A DNA stretch of 64,000 bases from Impatiens glandulifera (Eukaryota; Streptophyta; Magnoliopsida; Ericales; Balsaminaceae), in assembly GCF_907164915.1 (NCBI RefSeq), contig NC_061862.1:120431533-120495532 (forward strand), given 5' to 3'. Both the position numbers and the translations under genes were made by a program. Of the stretch, positions 44,698 through 57,754 are shown piece by piece (the first letter of the stretch is position 1; every line of letters begins with the position of its first letter). The notes under the pieces were generated by a model, which made no database searches, was not told the DNA's origin, and saw only the letters and a program-made list of their open reading frames with translations.

Positions 44698-45646
44698 TAG
44701 GGGTGTTTAATATTTGGTCTAAATCGAATATCCGATCGAATTCATATTCACCGAATTCGATTTACATTTTCGGTTTTCGAATCGAATTTTAAACCAATTC
44801 GAATTAAAATACGGTTTTTGATTTGGTTTTCGAGTTTAGGTTTCAACTCGAAAACCAAACCGAAAACTGAATTCAATTTTTATTATTTATTTATATTATA
44901 CATTATATAATTTATTACATATTATATATTAATTATTATGGGTTTCTTACTAGATCCCTGGTATACAACTCAATAATTCAATAAATTCATAATCTCTCAT
45001 TATTTTCTCTTTTGTAGTTATCCACCTTTCTGACTTTTGTGGTCCTTCCATTTGCTCACATCATCTCTAATTTCAGAATATATAAATTCTTCACATATCT
45101 AGCTATTTCACTAGTAATATCACCACTAGTATTTTTATTAACGATAGATTTCATCCTTTCAGTATTTATACCAAAAGATTTATATATCTATCGAAAAATC
45201 TTTGGGTAAAACCTTTTTTTTACTAATGATTGTCATCAAGACCTCTCCACCGCCATATATTTTCTTCGTCAACACTATTTTACTTCTGTCGTTCAATTGC
45301 CGAATATTGACGATGGGTCAGAAATCTTAGTTTGCATATTTTATACATTTTTTTTATAATTTAAGTAGATTAGATTTCTTTAATAACTTATTTATTTTGT
45401 CAAATCTTTTAAGATTTTTTTTTATCTTATGGGTGATGTTCAATATAAGGTCTAAACCGAATATCCGACCGAATTCGAATTTACTAAATTCGAATAAACC
45501 GAATTCGAATTTACTAAATTCGAATAAACCGAATTCGAATTTATTCAAATCGGTTCAATTTTTAAATTTGCTTAGAAAAAATAAAATTCGAAGAACCCGA
45601 ATTGAAAACTCGAATAACCCCAAAAACAAACCAATAAACACCCATA
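44698..45646. mobile_element. hAT-like non-autonomous element (or two nested copies)
   Basis: The ends are TAGGGGTGTTTA and, inverted, TATGGGTGTTTA. The flanks GGTATAAC (44690-44697) and GGTACAAC (45647-45654) form an 8-bp duplication with one mismatch, the hAT size. A second start-like block at about 45427 ('TATGGGTGATGTTCAATA', then 'CCGAATATCCGACCGAATTCG') repeats the left end, so this may be two related units. Rich in AATTCGAAT words; no ORF. Confidence 0.55.
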
Positions 45647-46154
45647 GGTACAACAAATTTAATAATGATTTAGTACTAGAATCACTACACAATGAACTTG
45701 AAAAGTACATGAATCATTATCATCAGGTTCAAAAGAAAAATGTAGAGAGAATTATCTCTTCGAATTCTAGGTAGAGGGGAGTAAAATGATATGATGTAAG
45801 ATTATGTGTATTATATAAGAGAGTAGGGATGTATACCGTTGAAAAGATAAACTATAATAAAAAATTAAATCATTTATTTATTATTGATCCAACGATTGGT
45901 TTTGACTACTTCTTCATTGCCCTTTTATTTTTTCTTTATTAGGAAAAAAACGTTACATAAATTAATAGCAATCAATTCATAAAGGTTAGAATGACAATTA
46001 AAATCATTAATTTCATTCAATTTGTTAATTGATATTCAAACCATTAAACATATTAATATTATACATTTTGATCAAATTTCACTCAATAATTCATGTTTCA
46101 ATTTCTTGTGAATTTGATTTTTTTTAGTCATATTATAATTTTCATTCATTAGTG

Positions 46155-46273
<119 letters not shown>

Positions 46274-46408
46274 GATGTTTATAATCAGCAAACAATCACA
46301 ATAATTTACATAATTGATGCTTTTTCTTAATAATTATTTTCTTTCTCCAAATATATATATATTTATATATATATATACAAAATAATAAAATTATTTCAAC
46401 AATTTTAA

Positions 46409-46460
46409 GTGATTTAACGGTTAAAGTGTTCACATTTCATATTTAATACCAAAGCATTCA
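46409..46460 (+). repeat. SINE-like piece, decayed
   Basis: 'TTAACGGTTAAAGTGTTCACATTTCAT' type sequence matching the copy at 46851, with the B box lost. Shares flanks 'ACAAAATAATAAAAT' and 'CATTCAAATTTA' with it, so it may be a block duplicate. Confidence 0.4.
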
Positions 46461-46850
46461 AATTTAAATTTTAAAAATATATTCTTGACTATAAATATAT
46501 TTTATCTTATATTTTTTTATTTCCTAATTTTTTTTCTCATTAATTATATATATATATATATATATTCTCACTAATCATATAAAATATATTTTTTTATCAA
46601 TAATTTATAATATATATATATAGATATATATATTAAATGTAGTTATCTTATATATATATTATTATTTTTCATCATTAATTATATATAAATACATCTTAAC
46701 TTTTATTATACATTTTTTCATATATATATATATAATTTTTTTTATTAGTATAAATAATTTTTTAATTACTATAAAATATAACTAATTGATAATCAATATA
46801 AATACAATATATATATATACACAAAACAATAAAAATTTTCAACAATTTCA

Positions 46851-46911
46851 TGTGGTCTAGTGGTTAAAGTGTTCACATTTCATACTTAATATTAGGGTTT
46901 GAATCCCAAAA
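46851..46911 (+). repeat. SINE-like piece with clear A and B boxes
   Basis: TGGTCTAGTGGTTAAAGTG (A-box like) and, ~30 nt later, GGGTTTGAATCCC (B-box like). The best preserved of the four copies in the window. Confidence 0.5.
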
Positions 46912-46984
46912 CATTCAAATTTAGATTCATAAGAATGTATTCTTCACTATAATATATGGTGGCGCAACTTGAAAGTGTGAGGTC

Positions 46985-47385
46985 GTAATTAGTAGATGTG
47001 TTGGGTTGTTTGTCGAGTGTGAGCTCAGAATTATTGGTTAATTTGGCAAGTATTTAAAAGAGTGAGGTCACGAGATGGAGGTTGGGTGGTGGGTGGTTTG
47101 TCGAGTGCGAGGTCTGAATTAGTGGTGGTTTGTCGAGGGGATAAAGAGGCATATGAAAAAAATGTGAGTCACAAGATTGAGATTAGTGAGTGGTTTGTCG
47201 AGGGGATAAAGAGACATATGAAAAAGTGTGAGTCACAAGATGAGGGTCAATTGGGGGTTAATGGTTGAGTCTGACGAGAGATATGTGTCATCAATTGAGG
47301 TCGACTAAGATTTGTGGGTAGTTTGCTGAGGGGATAAAAAATGTATACGAAAAAGTGTGAGTCACAATATGATGGTTAATTGAGG
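46985..47385 (+). repeat. Degenerate ~70-bp tandem repeat, G-rich
   Basis: Words such as 'TTTGTCGAGGGGATAAAGA', 'CATATGAAAAAGTGTGAGTC' and 'GGTTAATTG' recur four to five times. The open frame at 47062-47268 is the repeat and is unlikely to be a gene. Confidence 0.65.
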
Positions 47386-47657
47386 TGTTAAATAGGGTGC
47401 TGGGGGAATAAATATATGTTAACATTAAGTTTAAGATTAAACTTAGTTTTTACAAACTAAAACCAATTTTAAATTAATTAGATTTGAATAATATTAATTT
47501 TATCTAAAATATTTATATATTAATAATATTTTGTATATATTTTTATCCGTGCAAATATACTCGTTTCATGCATAGTTTATAATAAGTACTAGTATAAGAA
47601 AATAAAAACTTTAACCAATTAAGACTGTTAACTACATCATATTAGTTTGCACCCTAC

Positions 47658-48166
47658 TATCACGGTATGAAACTCGACTTGTGTTATACTAGGCTAGATC
47701 GACACAGATTCTAGCTTATAAGCCTTTTTCGACAATGCAAGATGAACTTAGAGAGAAAAAAGCTTGAGAATAAGAATTGTATTGATAGAATACTTGGTAA
47801 TTACAATGTATTACATTTGAGGTATTTATAGGATTTTCGACGTACTAATTTAAGAATTGCCTTCCAATTACAAATTAATTACACTAATTTAGGATATCCC
47901 TTCTTAACTTAGAATATACCTTGCTTAACTAGAATATCCCTTCTTAAATTAGAATATCCCTTCTTAAACTAGAATATTTCTTTCTTAACTAGAATATCCC
48001 TTCATAAATTAGAATAACTCTTCCTTAACTAGAATATTCTTTGGGTTGGACCTACTTAGGAATTGGGCCTCCCCTTAGGCTAGGAAGATTAATGCATAGT
48101 GACGCCAATATTTTAATGAGTCTCGACATCCCCTTGAATTGGTCGTGAAACTAATGTGCTGTATCA
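47658..48166 (-). repeat. Gypsy-type 3' LTR
   Basis: 509 bp, ends GTATCA, next to the polypurine tract. Its ~20-bp repeats 'TTAGAATATCCCTTCTTAAA' occur about six times. Confidence 0.75.
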
Positions 48167-48199
48167 TTCTCCCCCACCTAAATCGTGGACGTACTCGGC

Positions 48200-49142
48200 T
48201 CGACTTTGGACTAATACTCCATGGACACCTTGAGCTTGATAAGCCTCTCCACAATCGCAATCGTCTTTAAGACGTTTTACACCTTGGCTCTCTGCAGCTC
48301 TAATTGTGCCCAGGTTTTTAGGCCATTAAAAACGTGAACATCAATTCGAGCATCAATTCTTGGAACTCCTTCACATACTCATTGATGGTCTTATTGTGGG
48401 CAAGTTGACTTAGCCGCTTTTGTGCTTCAAAATCGGTGTTCTCTAGGAATAATTAACGCTTAAACTCGGTTTTGAAATCTTCCCATGTTTCCTCCTCAAC
48501 ATACCTCTTTCCATGTCTATTTCACGTGTTCTCCACCATGATAGTGCCATCTCAATCAGGAAGAAAGGGGTCATCTACAACTTGGTGCGATCATCAAGTA
48601 TGATTGATGCCTGAAAATACCATTCCATGTTCTAAAGGAAGTCATCAACTTCCCTTGCACTACTCGAGCCTTTGAACGGAGTTGGCTTGGGAACATCCAT
48701 TCGATGAGATGTCACACCACTAAGTTCCCCTCCATTCCACCCTATCTGATCTTCCATCGCATTGAGCCTCCGTAACATTTCCCTTTGGAGGGCGTCGATC
48801 ATCGCATGAGCTTCTCCTCGGATTGTCTCAAGTAATTCATGTCGTATATCATTAATCTTCCCTCGAAATGATCCCAGCACTTCGTCACGAATGCTACGAT
48901 TCGAATTATTAATGATCCCCATGACCTCATTCTCCAACTTTTCAATTTTCTCATCCAATACCGTAACTCTATTCGCCACCGCGCTAAACACTTCAAGAGC
49001 TTCTTGGTGCTCGCTCATGCCTTCTTCAAGTCGGGTCACCCGCTTCTATGGAAGCACCTCTCTCGATGGACTTATCCCTCTTGGAACCCTTCTCCTTATG
49101 TTGGCCGGTCGGAACCTTAATGACGGTAGTACCTGAATCCAT
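48200..49142 (-). pseudogene. Gypsy-type gag remnant
   Basis: ATG at 49142. After a frame break, 49039-48632 encodes a coiled-coil-rich segment ('VLDEKIEKLENEVMGI'), then 'VPKPTPFKGSSSAREVDDFL', which leads into the Gypsy capsid domain. Downstream residues with a 'LSWWRTRE'-like segment continue with stops to about 48400. No protease, RT or integrase follows. Confidence 0.7.
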
Positions 49143-49189
49143 CTCTTACAACTTGAATAAAAAAGGCACAACTTTGCGCTGATATCACT

Positions 49190-49668
49190 TGTCACGGGAT
49201 AAAATTCGACCCGTGTGGCACTAGGCTAGATCGACACATATTCTAGCTAATAAGCATTTTTAGACAATGCAATATGAACTTAGAGAGAGAAAGAGAGCTT
49301 GAGAATAAGAATTGTATTGATAGAATACTTGATAATTATAATGTAATACATTTGAGGTATTTATATGACTTATGACGTACTAATTTAATAATTGTCTTCC
49401 AATTACACTAATTTAGGATATGCATTCTTAACCTATAATATTCTTTCCTTAACTAGAATATCCCTTCTTAAATTAGAATATCTCTACTTAAACTAGAATA
49501 TCTCTTACTTAACTAGAATATCCTTTCTTAACTATAATATTCTTTGGGTTGGCCTACCTAGGCAATTGGGTCTCCCCTTGGGCTAGGAAGATTATAGAAC
49601 TGTGAGGCCAAAACTTTAATGAGCTTCGACATCCCCTTGAATGGGCGTGACACTAATGAGTCGTAACA
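49190..49668 (-). repeat. Gypsy-type 5' LTR
   Basis: 479 bp, starts TGTCACGGGA and ends GTAACA; pairs with 47658-48166. Confidence 0.75.
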
Positions 49669-49829
49669 CTATGCATGAAAATGCTACTTTCCCTCTCCAA
49701 TTTGTTTCACACAAAAGTTCAAATAATATATCTTCTTGGTTTTTGTAATGAAATAAATGAGAAAATAAATTAATTAAGATTGAAAGAAAAAGAATGTATA
49801 GAATTTATTTAGCGAATTTAATAAAAGAA

Positions 49830-50480
49830 AAAACCATCTTATTTATATCTTGATCTGTTATTAGCAATTGAAATGGTTAACTATGAAGAGCATTAACAAA
49901 AAAAATGATCTCTCTATTTGTGATGAAGGATCGAGATGGTTAGGTGTGAAGAGCGTTAACCAAAATTTGTTTATATCTCAGTTTATAAAGAGGGATCGTG
50001 ACGGTTAAATATGAGAAGTGTTTTACATAAACATTTATATATCTTAATTTTTGAAAAAACAATCCAAATGGTTAAATGCGATGAGCGTGAATTAAAACAT
50101 GTTTATATCTTGATCGGTGAAAAACGCAATCAAATGGTTAAGTGTGAATACCATTAACCTTTTTTATTTTATATTCTGATTTGTGAGAAGTGATCGAGAT
50201 GGTTAAGTGTGAAAAATATTTTTAAAAAATTGTTTATACATTGATTTGCAATCAATAATGGAGATGGTTAAATGAAAAAACGTTAATAAAATTGTGTATA
50301 TCTTGATTTGTGAGAAGTAGTCGTGGGATGGATAAGTGTGGAGCGATATCCAAAAAAGAATATATATCAGTTTATGCAGAGAGATTGGGATGATTATAAG
50401 TGTAAAAATTGTTACAAAATTTTGAATGTATCTTAGATTTTTAAAGAGTTTGGTGTGAAAAATAAGAACCAAAATTTATA
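49830..50480. repeat. Degenerate ~70-bp tandem repeat, AT-rich
   Basis: Units centre on 'GATGGTTAAGTGTGAAGAGC', 'ATTAACC' and 'TTTATATCTTGATTTGTGA', recurring about nine times with heavy divergence. Non-coding. Confidence 0.65.
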
Positions 50481-51630
50481 ATTAAAATAATTCTCAATAA
50501 TTATTTTTTTCCCGACATCTTAACATTATCCGACCACACATTTAAATATTTATTATTATATTTTCCTCAATTAATTTATCAATTTCCATGGATGAATACA
50601 ATGAATAGGTGAGAGCATATCCAATGGACATTCTTTTGTTTCAAGTTAACCATCATTAGAATTTTTAAAATAATTCTATTAATTCAATTAATAAAAGAAA
50701 ATTAAAATATAATTAATAAAATTAAATCAAATTCACATTAAATTCAAATATGAATTAAAAGGTGAAATTTGATACAAATGTATAATTTGAATTAATTAAT
50801 TTAAATTAATTAATTTAAAATGTCTTTATAATTAATTAAAAAAACATTGTTAATTTTTAGTGTAACTTATCTAAGTTTATTAGTATAATTATTTTAATAA
50901 TTTAATATTATTATTAATAATTAAAAAATCGTATAATGTTTATTACAAAATAAATGTCTTAATTCATTAAGAAGAAATATTAAGGTAAATAAAGAGTCAA
51001 ATAATGTCTACCGTTGAATCAATTGATTATTTTAGTTAACAATTTATTTTTAAAAACAAAATAAATAACATTTTATCACACACCATCATCTTAGGTACAA
51101 TATCATATCTTCTTATATTTTCTCACAATAAAATTCTAAGAGTTCTTTCTTCTAGAATTTCAAAAGTTCTCTCCTTATTTTTTTTAGTGTTTTTCGAATT
51201 CTTCCTCATCGTATATCCGTTGAAATTCGGAGATCAATTCAGGTACTTTGTCAAATTCGATGCGCAGTAATTTCAGTACTGAAACACTAATAGATTCGTT
51301 AAACCTTGATATACAGCCATTTGTCATATACTCTATCACAAGGGGAAAAGATGAAATTATATTATTAAGGGAAATGTGTTAAGCATATGTTTTGAATATA
51401 CTCTCAAATTGATGATTTTGTTCTTTATATATTCTAATTTATTTAATTTATTTGCAACATCAGTTTATATATATTTTCTATTAATTTACACACGAAAATT
51501 AACAATAACCACCACAAGTATGGACGAATCTAGAAATTAGAATTATGGTAGGTTATTATTTTTAAGAGGGTGAAATATGTAATCAGTTTAATGTTATTAT
51601 TTATGTTAATTATTTTAGAAAATTAGTGAT
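50481..51630. other. AT-rich intergenic sequence, nothing recognised
   Basis: No ORF, LTR or terminal repeat seen. 51120-51250 has the pyrimidine-rich look of a leader sequence but has no partner. Confidence 0.5.
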
Positions 51631-51634
51631 TATT

Positions 51635-51715
51635 GTTTTTGAGAAACGATTAAAACCATTTCATTAAAATTCTAAAAGTGGGAGGGTCAAGAATCAAAGA
51701 TAGAAAAACCCTAGT
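51635..51715 (-). mobile_element. LINE 3' tail fragment
   Basis: 'GTTTTTGAGAAACGATTAAAACCATTTCATTAAAATTCTAAAAG' type sequence resembles the 3' tail of the full LINE (51780-51840: 'TTTTTGGGAAAAACGACTTAG...TTTCATTAAAAATTCCC'). Probably an old 5'-truncated relative in the same orientation. Confidence 0.5.
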
Positions 51716-51759
51716 TATGATTAAAAGATGACAATCAAACGACCTTAAAGAAACTGATT

Positions 51760-51775
51760 AGTAGCAATCAAACAT
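51760..51775. repeat. LINE target duplication, 3' side
   Basis: AGTAGCAATCAAACAT next to the poly(A) tail; 14 of 16 bases match 61255-61270. Confidence 0.8.
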
Positions 51776-51934
51776 TTTTTTTTTTGGGAAAAACGACTTA
51801 GCGTCATTTCATTAAAAATTCCCAAAAACGGGAAAAAAAACCACGAGTTTAAGAGATCATTCTAGACAGGCCTAGAATGATTTTGAAGTCGTAACATTCT
51901 GAATAAAAGATAAAAAGCTAAAAACGTAAATGAA

Positions 51935-54900
51935 TTATTTGTTTACAATGCTTTCAATTCTAGTGAGTTTAAAAAACGGTAAATTCCAGTTCCTGCAGAT
52001 ATTCCAGTTCTGCTCCGTGCTTGGAATTCTTGTCCACGTTCCCGCGAGGGCGCTGCAATCCAATACAATATCTTTCCATAACTCGTCAATGCTCTTGCGG
52101 GTTCTGTCATATACCCTTGCATTCCGTTCTTGCCAAATGTTATACACCACTGCTCCAAAGCCACACTTGAACACGCTTGTTGCAAATCTATTTCCCTTGG
52201 CTTTGAGTAGTGCTGCTTCTTTGATTTCATTCCATTCGCTCGGGAAACTGGTCAGCTCCAGGCTTTTATAGTATCTGTCCCAAAGCTCCGAAGCAATACA
52301 ACAGCTCCCGAATAGGTGATCTATGGTTTCTTCATTTCCTATGCATAGAAGACAGCTCGCGTCCGGGATGCTCATATACTTACTGATACGATCACGAGTG
52401 CTGAGTCTTTCCTAGAAGGCGAGCCATAGAATGAACTGGTGTCGAGGGATAATCTTCGTTGACCATACAAGTGGAGCCCATTCTACTTTCTGCGTTTTTT
52501 CCCGGATTACCTCCCATATTTTCTTCAATACCAGCTTCCCATTGTCCTCAGCTTTCCATTCATGAATATTCGGTCTGTCCTGTAGTTGTATGTTACTTAT
52601 ATGATCAAGTATCCTCTTTCCTTCTGGAATTCTTTTCAAGAGCAAGTTCCAATTCCCGTCTTTAATGTCTCTGATTTTCGCTTTTGCGCAGTCCCTTCTG
52701 ATACGAGTATTTTGAAACTCCTCCTTGTCGATGATAGCCTGTTTTTCAAACCAAGGGTCATGCCAGAATAGAGTGCCTTTCCTGTACCCTAGTCGGATTT
52801 CATAAAGATCTGCAATATCGCTTCTTAGTTTAAGAATCTTTTTTAGAGACCAGCTCATACCTTCGTGAATTTTGCAGGTCCAGATGCTGGTTTCGTGTTT
52901 CATAAACCTCGTATGCACCCATTTGATCCATAGTGACTCCTGATTGCGCTCCAAAGCCCACAGATGCTTGAAGGTTAGAGCCTTGTTCCACTCGATACAG
53001 TTCTTCAAGTCGATGCCTCCCTCGTCCTTCGGTTTGCAGAGAGCGGTCCATTTGACTTTCTTTCCTCCTCTTCCAATACTACCCCAAATAAAGTTTCTCA
53101 TCAGCGTGTCGAGTTCCTTCATTACCTTCTTCGGAATGACCATTTTCTGCGTCCAATATCCAACTATGCCCATAACCACGGTTTTGATAAGTTCGATCCT
53201 CCCTGCATAACAAAGTTTTTTTGCTGCCCAGCCAGATATCGTGTTTTTTACCTTTTCAATCAGCGGCTTGCAGTGTGAGATCTCGATCTGTTTCGCAGTT
53301 AACGGAATTCCTAAGTACCTTATTGGAAAGATTTCTTCCTTGATGCCCATGATGTTGAAGATGTCCTGCTTTGTTTCGTCCTTCACGCCTCCATAAAATG
53401 CCACACTTTTGCTTTCATTAATAGTTAAACTTGTTACCTCAGAAAAAAAACGTTAGTGCAGCCCTAATAGTTTTAATGGAATCAACGTCTGCGTGCGCTA
53501 GAATGAACAAATCGTCAGCAAAGCATAAATGTGTTACCTCCTCTACCTCACAGAATGGGTGAAAGATGTATGGACGATTCTTTCGGAACATCGCGAAGAT
53601 GCTCTCAAAGATCGCTATGATAGCTACGAAAAGGTAAGAAGAGAGGGGGTCCCCTTGCCTTACCCCGTTTTCACCCTTGAAATAGCCTCTGTGGACTCCA
53701 TTGACGCTAACAACAAAGCAGGATGATGAAACGCATTGCATAATCCAATCGATAAAAATCATAGGAAAAGCAGAAAGAACCAGAAAGTCTCGAATGGCTT
53801 CCCATCTAACAGAGTCGAAAGCTTTCTTGATATCTATTTTGAAAGCCACTCTCGGAGATATTTTCTTTTTCCCGTAGCCTTTTAATAGGCTCTGCATGAG
53901 AAGCATATTATGAGAGATTGTCCTACCGGGGATGAATGCAGATTGATTAAGATTTATTATTTTTCCTATTACATTTTTAAAACGTTTAGAAATTATTTTT
54001 GAAATTATTTTATAAATCACATTGCAACAGGAAATTGGTCTGAAATCTTGTACTTTCTCAGGTACCGCAGTTTTGGGAATCAAGGTTAGGACCGCTGTAT
54101 TCCATTGCTTTAACATCTTCCTATTTTTGAAAAACTCCAGAACCCCATCACTAACATCTTTACCCACAACCGACCAATTATCTTTGAAGAACTGTGCATT
54201 AAACCCATCAGGACCCGGGTTTTTATTCCCATCAATACTAAACAGAGCTTCTTTAACCTCAACTCGCGATTATCTTCTGCAGAGATTTTCCTATCAATAA
54301 TTTGATACAAGGTATTCAGGTGACTTTGATGCTGCTTTCTTGTACCTATAAGTTGTTTATAGAAATCAATAGCCAGATCTTGGACACCCTTTTGACCCTG
54401 AACATATTCACCATCATCATTCTTCAGCCTGTACACATTGTTTCTCATGTTTCTAGCCTTGCATTTTCTGTAGAAGAAAGCTGTGTTTTTGTCACCCAAC
54501 GAAAGCCAGCTCTGTCTTGATTTCTGTCTAACAAAATTCTCTTCAAGCAGACTCAGTTTCCTGAAGTTTGCAAGCGCATATCTTTCTGTTTCATTGAGTT
54601 GTTCATCACTATCATCCCTTAATAACTTTTTCTGAACCTCTTCCAGTTCTTCTCTAGCAGCCAGAACTCTATTGGAGATATTGCTGAACTTCTTCTTGCC
54701 AAAGATTTGGAGATGATTCTTTAGGAGCTTAAGCTTCTCAGAAACCCTGTATATGTTGGAACCTTTGACATCTGTTGACCATACGCTTTCGAGAATACCC
54801 TTGAATTTATCATTATCCATCCAGAAATTGAAAAATTTAAAGGGCCTTTTCAACCTTTCTTCCTTTTCCCAGAACAATTTAATCGGGCAGTGATCAGATA

Positions 54901-55565
54901 TACCCGGATTCAAAACATGAAGTTGACTTCTCGGAAATTGGTTAATCCAGCTCTCATTTACCAGACATCTGTCAATTCTACTTTTTCTAATTTTCTCATT
55001 CCCTCTCGTAGAAGACCAAGTGAAGAAGTTCCCAGATTTGGTAGGCTCGATACAACTCATATCTCTGATGCAGTCATTAAAGTCAATCATATCCCGAGTA
55101 ATTTCAGATTCTGGGCTACGATCAGATTCGTTTCTGGTTACGTTGTAATCACCGAGGACAGCCCATGATTTATCAATACCGATCCAGTTTCTAAGACAAT
55201 TCTAGAGGAGTCTTATGTCAGTGCTTGAGTTGCTACCATAGACAATAGCAAGATTACACACGATTCTTGTGATTCTGTTTTTTGACCTCCACCGGGATTG
55301 CTTGATCATTCGAAAAGAGAGTCATCACCTCAACAACTTTGTTATCCCAAATAACCCAGATTCTGCCCGTTTTGTCATTTGAGTTGTGAATGATTTCCCA
55401 GCTACTATCAATACACAGTTTGCTAACCTTCTCAATGTTCCGACTTTTGACTTTTGTCTCAAGAATACCCATAATAGTGATCTTCTAATTTTCAATGATC
55501 CTTCTGATTGCTTTACATTTTAGAGGGTCATTGAGTCCCCTTATGTTCCATGTCACTATATTCAT
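51935..55565 (-). pseudogene. LINE ORF2: endonuclease and reverse transcriptase, broken
   Basis: Starts at ATG 55565, overlapping the ORF1 stop as ATGA. AP-type endonuclease motifs: 'TWNIRGLN', 'LETKV', 'LGDYNVTRN', 'SRIDRCLVN' and 'SDHCPI'. RT motifs: 'LIPKT', 'FRPISCCN', 'SAFIPGR', 'KIDIKKAFDSV', 'GVRQGDPLS' and catalytic 'FADDLF'. The C-terminus has a zf-RVT-like zinc region ('CLLCIGNEETIDHLF'). TAG at 55485-55487, a shift near 55260, TAG at 55202-55204, shifts near 54262 and 53440 (in an A-run of the coding strand), and a stop at 52412-52414 disable it. It would nick DNA and prime reverse transcription on target DNA. Confidence 0.92.
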
Positions 55566-57754
55566 GAATGAATATAACTGTTGGGTTCCTGACTTTCCAG
55601 ACTGTCCTGGACCTCTTCATCAGAGAAATCATAAGCATCACTTGCCTCACTATCCTCAATGGCTACAGTTTGATTACATGGAATACTATTGTCATTGAGT
55701 GAGAGTTGCCTCATGTATATCTCATCTTCTCCCGTGATAGATTTAGTAGCTTCTGAATCCAGGATCTTTCTGCTTTGTCTTCGATTTTCATCTTGTTCTG
55801 CTTTAGTAGGTCTTTTCTGACTTTGAACCTCTTCACTACTGGATTCATGTTTGTTATCGGTTTTAATTTTCCCTACTTCAGAACTAAGGCTCACTGCAAT
55901 ATTCAAGACCAAATTGTCTTCTTCTACACTTGATCTTTTGATTTCACAAAACTCTAGATTTCTTAGTCCATTCTCAAGAGCTTCTTTATTACTTATTCCA
56001 AGATTCTCATGTTCATCATCTCGAAAAGTGGCTCTGAGCTCAAGGATCAGGTCATTTCGAATTTTGTTTTTTCGGTTCCTGCTTGCATTCCTAGAACTGT
56101 GAAGAGTAGACTCACGACCTATTGGAGTGCCTTCAGATCCAATTTTTCTTGTTTCATATGGGCCAAGTATTCCCCGTCCCATAGATCTTTGAATTTCAAA
56201 AACTTTAGAACTAGGACATGTAGTTACATCAAGACCAGTTCTTTGATCAGTATTGGGATCGGTGGAGTTAGGACCAACAATAGTATCATCCACAATAATA
56301 GGACTTGTGCCAATATCAGGACCAATATAGTCGGGATCAGTAATGGTTGCACATTTTTCATTAGGACCGGTAACTTGAGTAGTTTCATGATCAACAAGTC
56401 CAAGACCAGGCTTAATATGGTCAATATGGCTAGGAACAGTAGCTTTATGAGAAGCTTTAGGATCGGTGTGTCTATGTCCAGCTTTATCAGGACCGATACC
56501 CTGACAAGGACTGACATTTTGAACAGGACTTATTCTTGAGAAAACAGAATCCCTAGGACCGGTGCCCTGAACATGACCAATATGATCAACGTTAGTAGGG
56601 TCAGCTTGTACCCTTACCCACTTCATTTTTTTTCCTATCTTCTTCCTTACCCTTATCTGTTCTTGCTTTTGACTGCCCATCTTATCATCCTCAATGTGTT
56701 CATTGCTGTTAAGTTCAGACCTGTTCACATTTCTCTCAACCTGAGCCTGGTTAGAGTCATTGATATCGCTTACTTGAGTGTTGTTATTGGTCTTCGATTT
56801 TAGATTATTATTGACTGGACATTTATTCGTAGCGTGTGTGAAAGTGCTACACCATATGCATCGATTTGGTTTCCATTCGTATTGTACTCCAATGTCAAAT
56901 AAATTTCCCAGTCTATCTTTAAGTTCAAGCTTGATTGGAAGAGAGCTATTTGGATGGATTTCGACACTAACTCTGGCCACAGATGCACGCTCGTAGCCTT
57001 CCATTGCTGGGTCAAACATAAGTGGTTTGCCTATAATGCTTGAAATATAGGCAAGACCCATCGGGTTGCACATGTGTGGTGGAACATTCTTGAGATTCAC
57101 CCAGATTTTTTCAAGTTCAGGCGGTCTATGATTAGTATTAAGTTCTTCGCTCCACTTGTACAAATTGAATCTTTTTCCCCTGATAAAAGTATATTCGCTC
57201 TCTATGATCGACTTTATTTCACTTCCATTCCTGAATGATAGAAAGTAGAATCCGTGATCATTGATTGTGATCCTCTCTAGACCAGAGGATTCCCACTAAC
57301 CCATCAACGTTCTTTTAACTTCGGCAAATGGTGCCTTCATGTTTCCCATAAAATGATCAACTATGACAAACTCCCATGCTTTGAAACATTTTTCTTCAAT
57401 TTCTGGTGGGAGCTCAAACCGGTGCGGATGATCAAGTGTAATTACCTTTGGGAATAAAGTGTCTATCTGGAATTTTCCCTTTTCTGGATCGCTCATGGCA
57501 TTTCCATTCCACACCTTTCCTTCTTGCCAGGTTTTGTTTGGATTGCCCATGATTGTGTACACCTTTGTTTTATTACATTTCGAAATTTCCTTCATGGCGT
57601 CAACCGTCCACTTGATCACTTCATCATATTGGTCTTTGTTGAAGAGATTCCAATTCTTTAGATAGTGACGGTTGAACTGAGCATTCAACTGATCATTTCT
57701 TTCTTGGAGAATCGTAATCTCTTGTTTATTAATTTGGAAAAATAGCTTCTTCAT
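55562..57754 (-). pseudogene. LINE ORF1: DUF4283 and zinc knuckle protein, one nonsense codon
   Basis: 731 codons from ATG 57754, directly after the upstream ORF's stop (TAG|ATG), to TGA 55562-55564, interrupted by TAG at 57296-57298. The DUF4283 fold ('KCFKAWEFVIVDHFMG', 'GFYFLSFRNGSEI', 'IWVNLKNVPPHMCNP') is followed by a CX2CX4HX4C knuckle ('CIWCSTFTHATNKC'). A long Gly/Pro/His/Asp-rich, low-complexity region and a charged C-terminus follow. It is the nucleic-acid-binding partner of ORF2 in plant L1 elements. Confidence 0.88.

Larger units (their letters stand above)
47658..49668 (-). mobile_element. Short Gypsy-type LTR element with gag remnant only
   Basis: LTRs 47658-48166 and 49190-49668 share 'ACTAGGCTAGATCGACAC' and tandem 'ACTAGAATATCCCTTCTTAA' units. 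A polypurine tract (minus GGTGGGGGAGAA, 48167-48178) and a PBS-like TGATATCAGCGC (49176-49187) set the minus orientation. The internal part is only ~1 kb: gag without pol. No clean 5-bp duplication was found. Confidence 0.75.

Noticed and set aside
45397..45774. 125-codon Asn-rich ORF
   Set aside because: Arises from AATTCGAAT repeats inside the hAT-like element.
47062..47268. Open frame in G-rich tandem repeat
   Set aside because: Product of the repeat, with no start context or domain.
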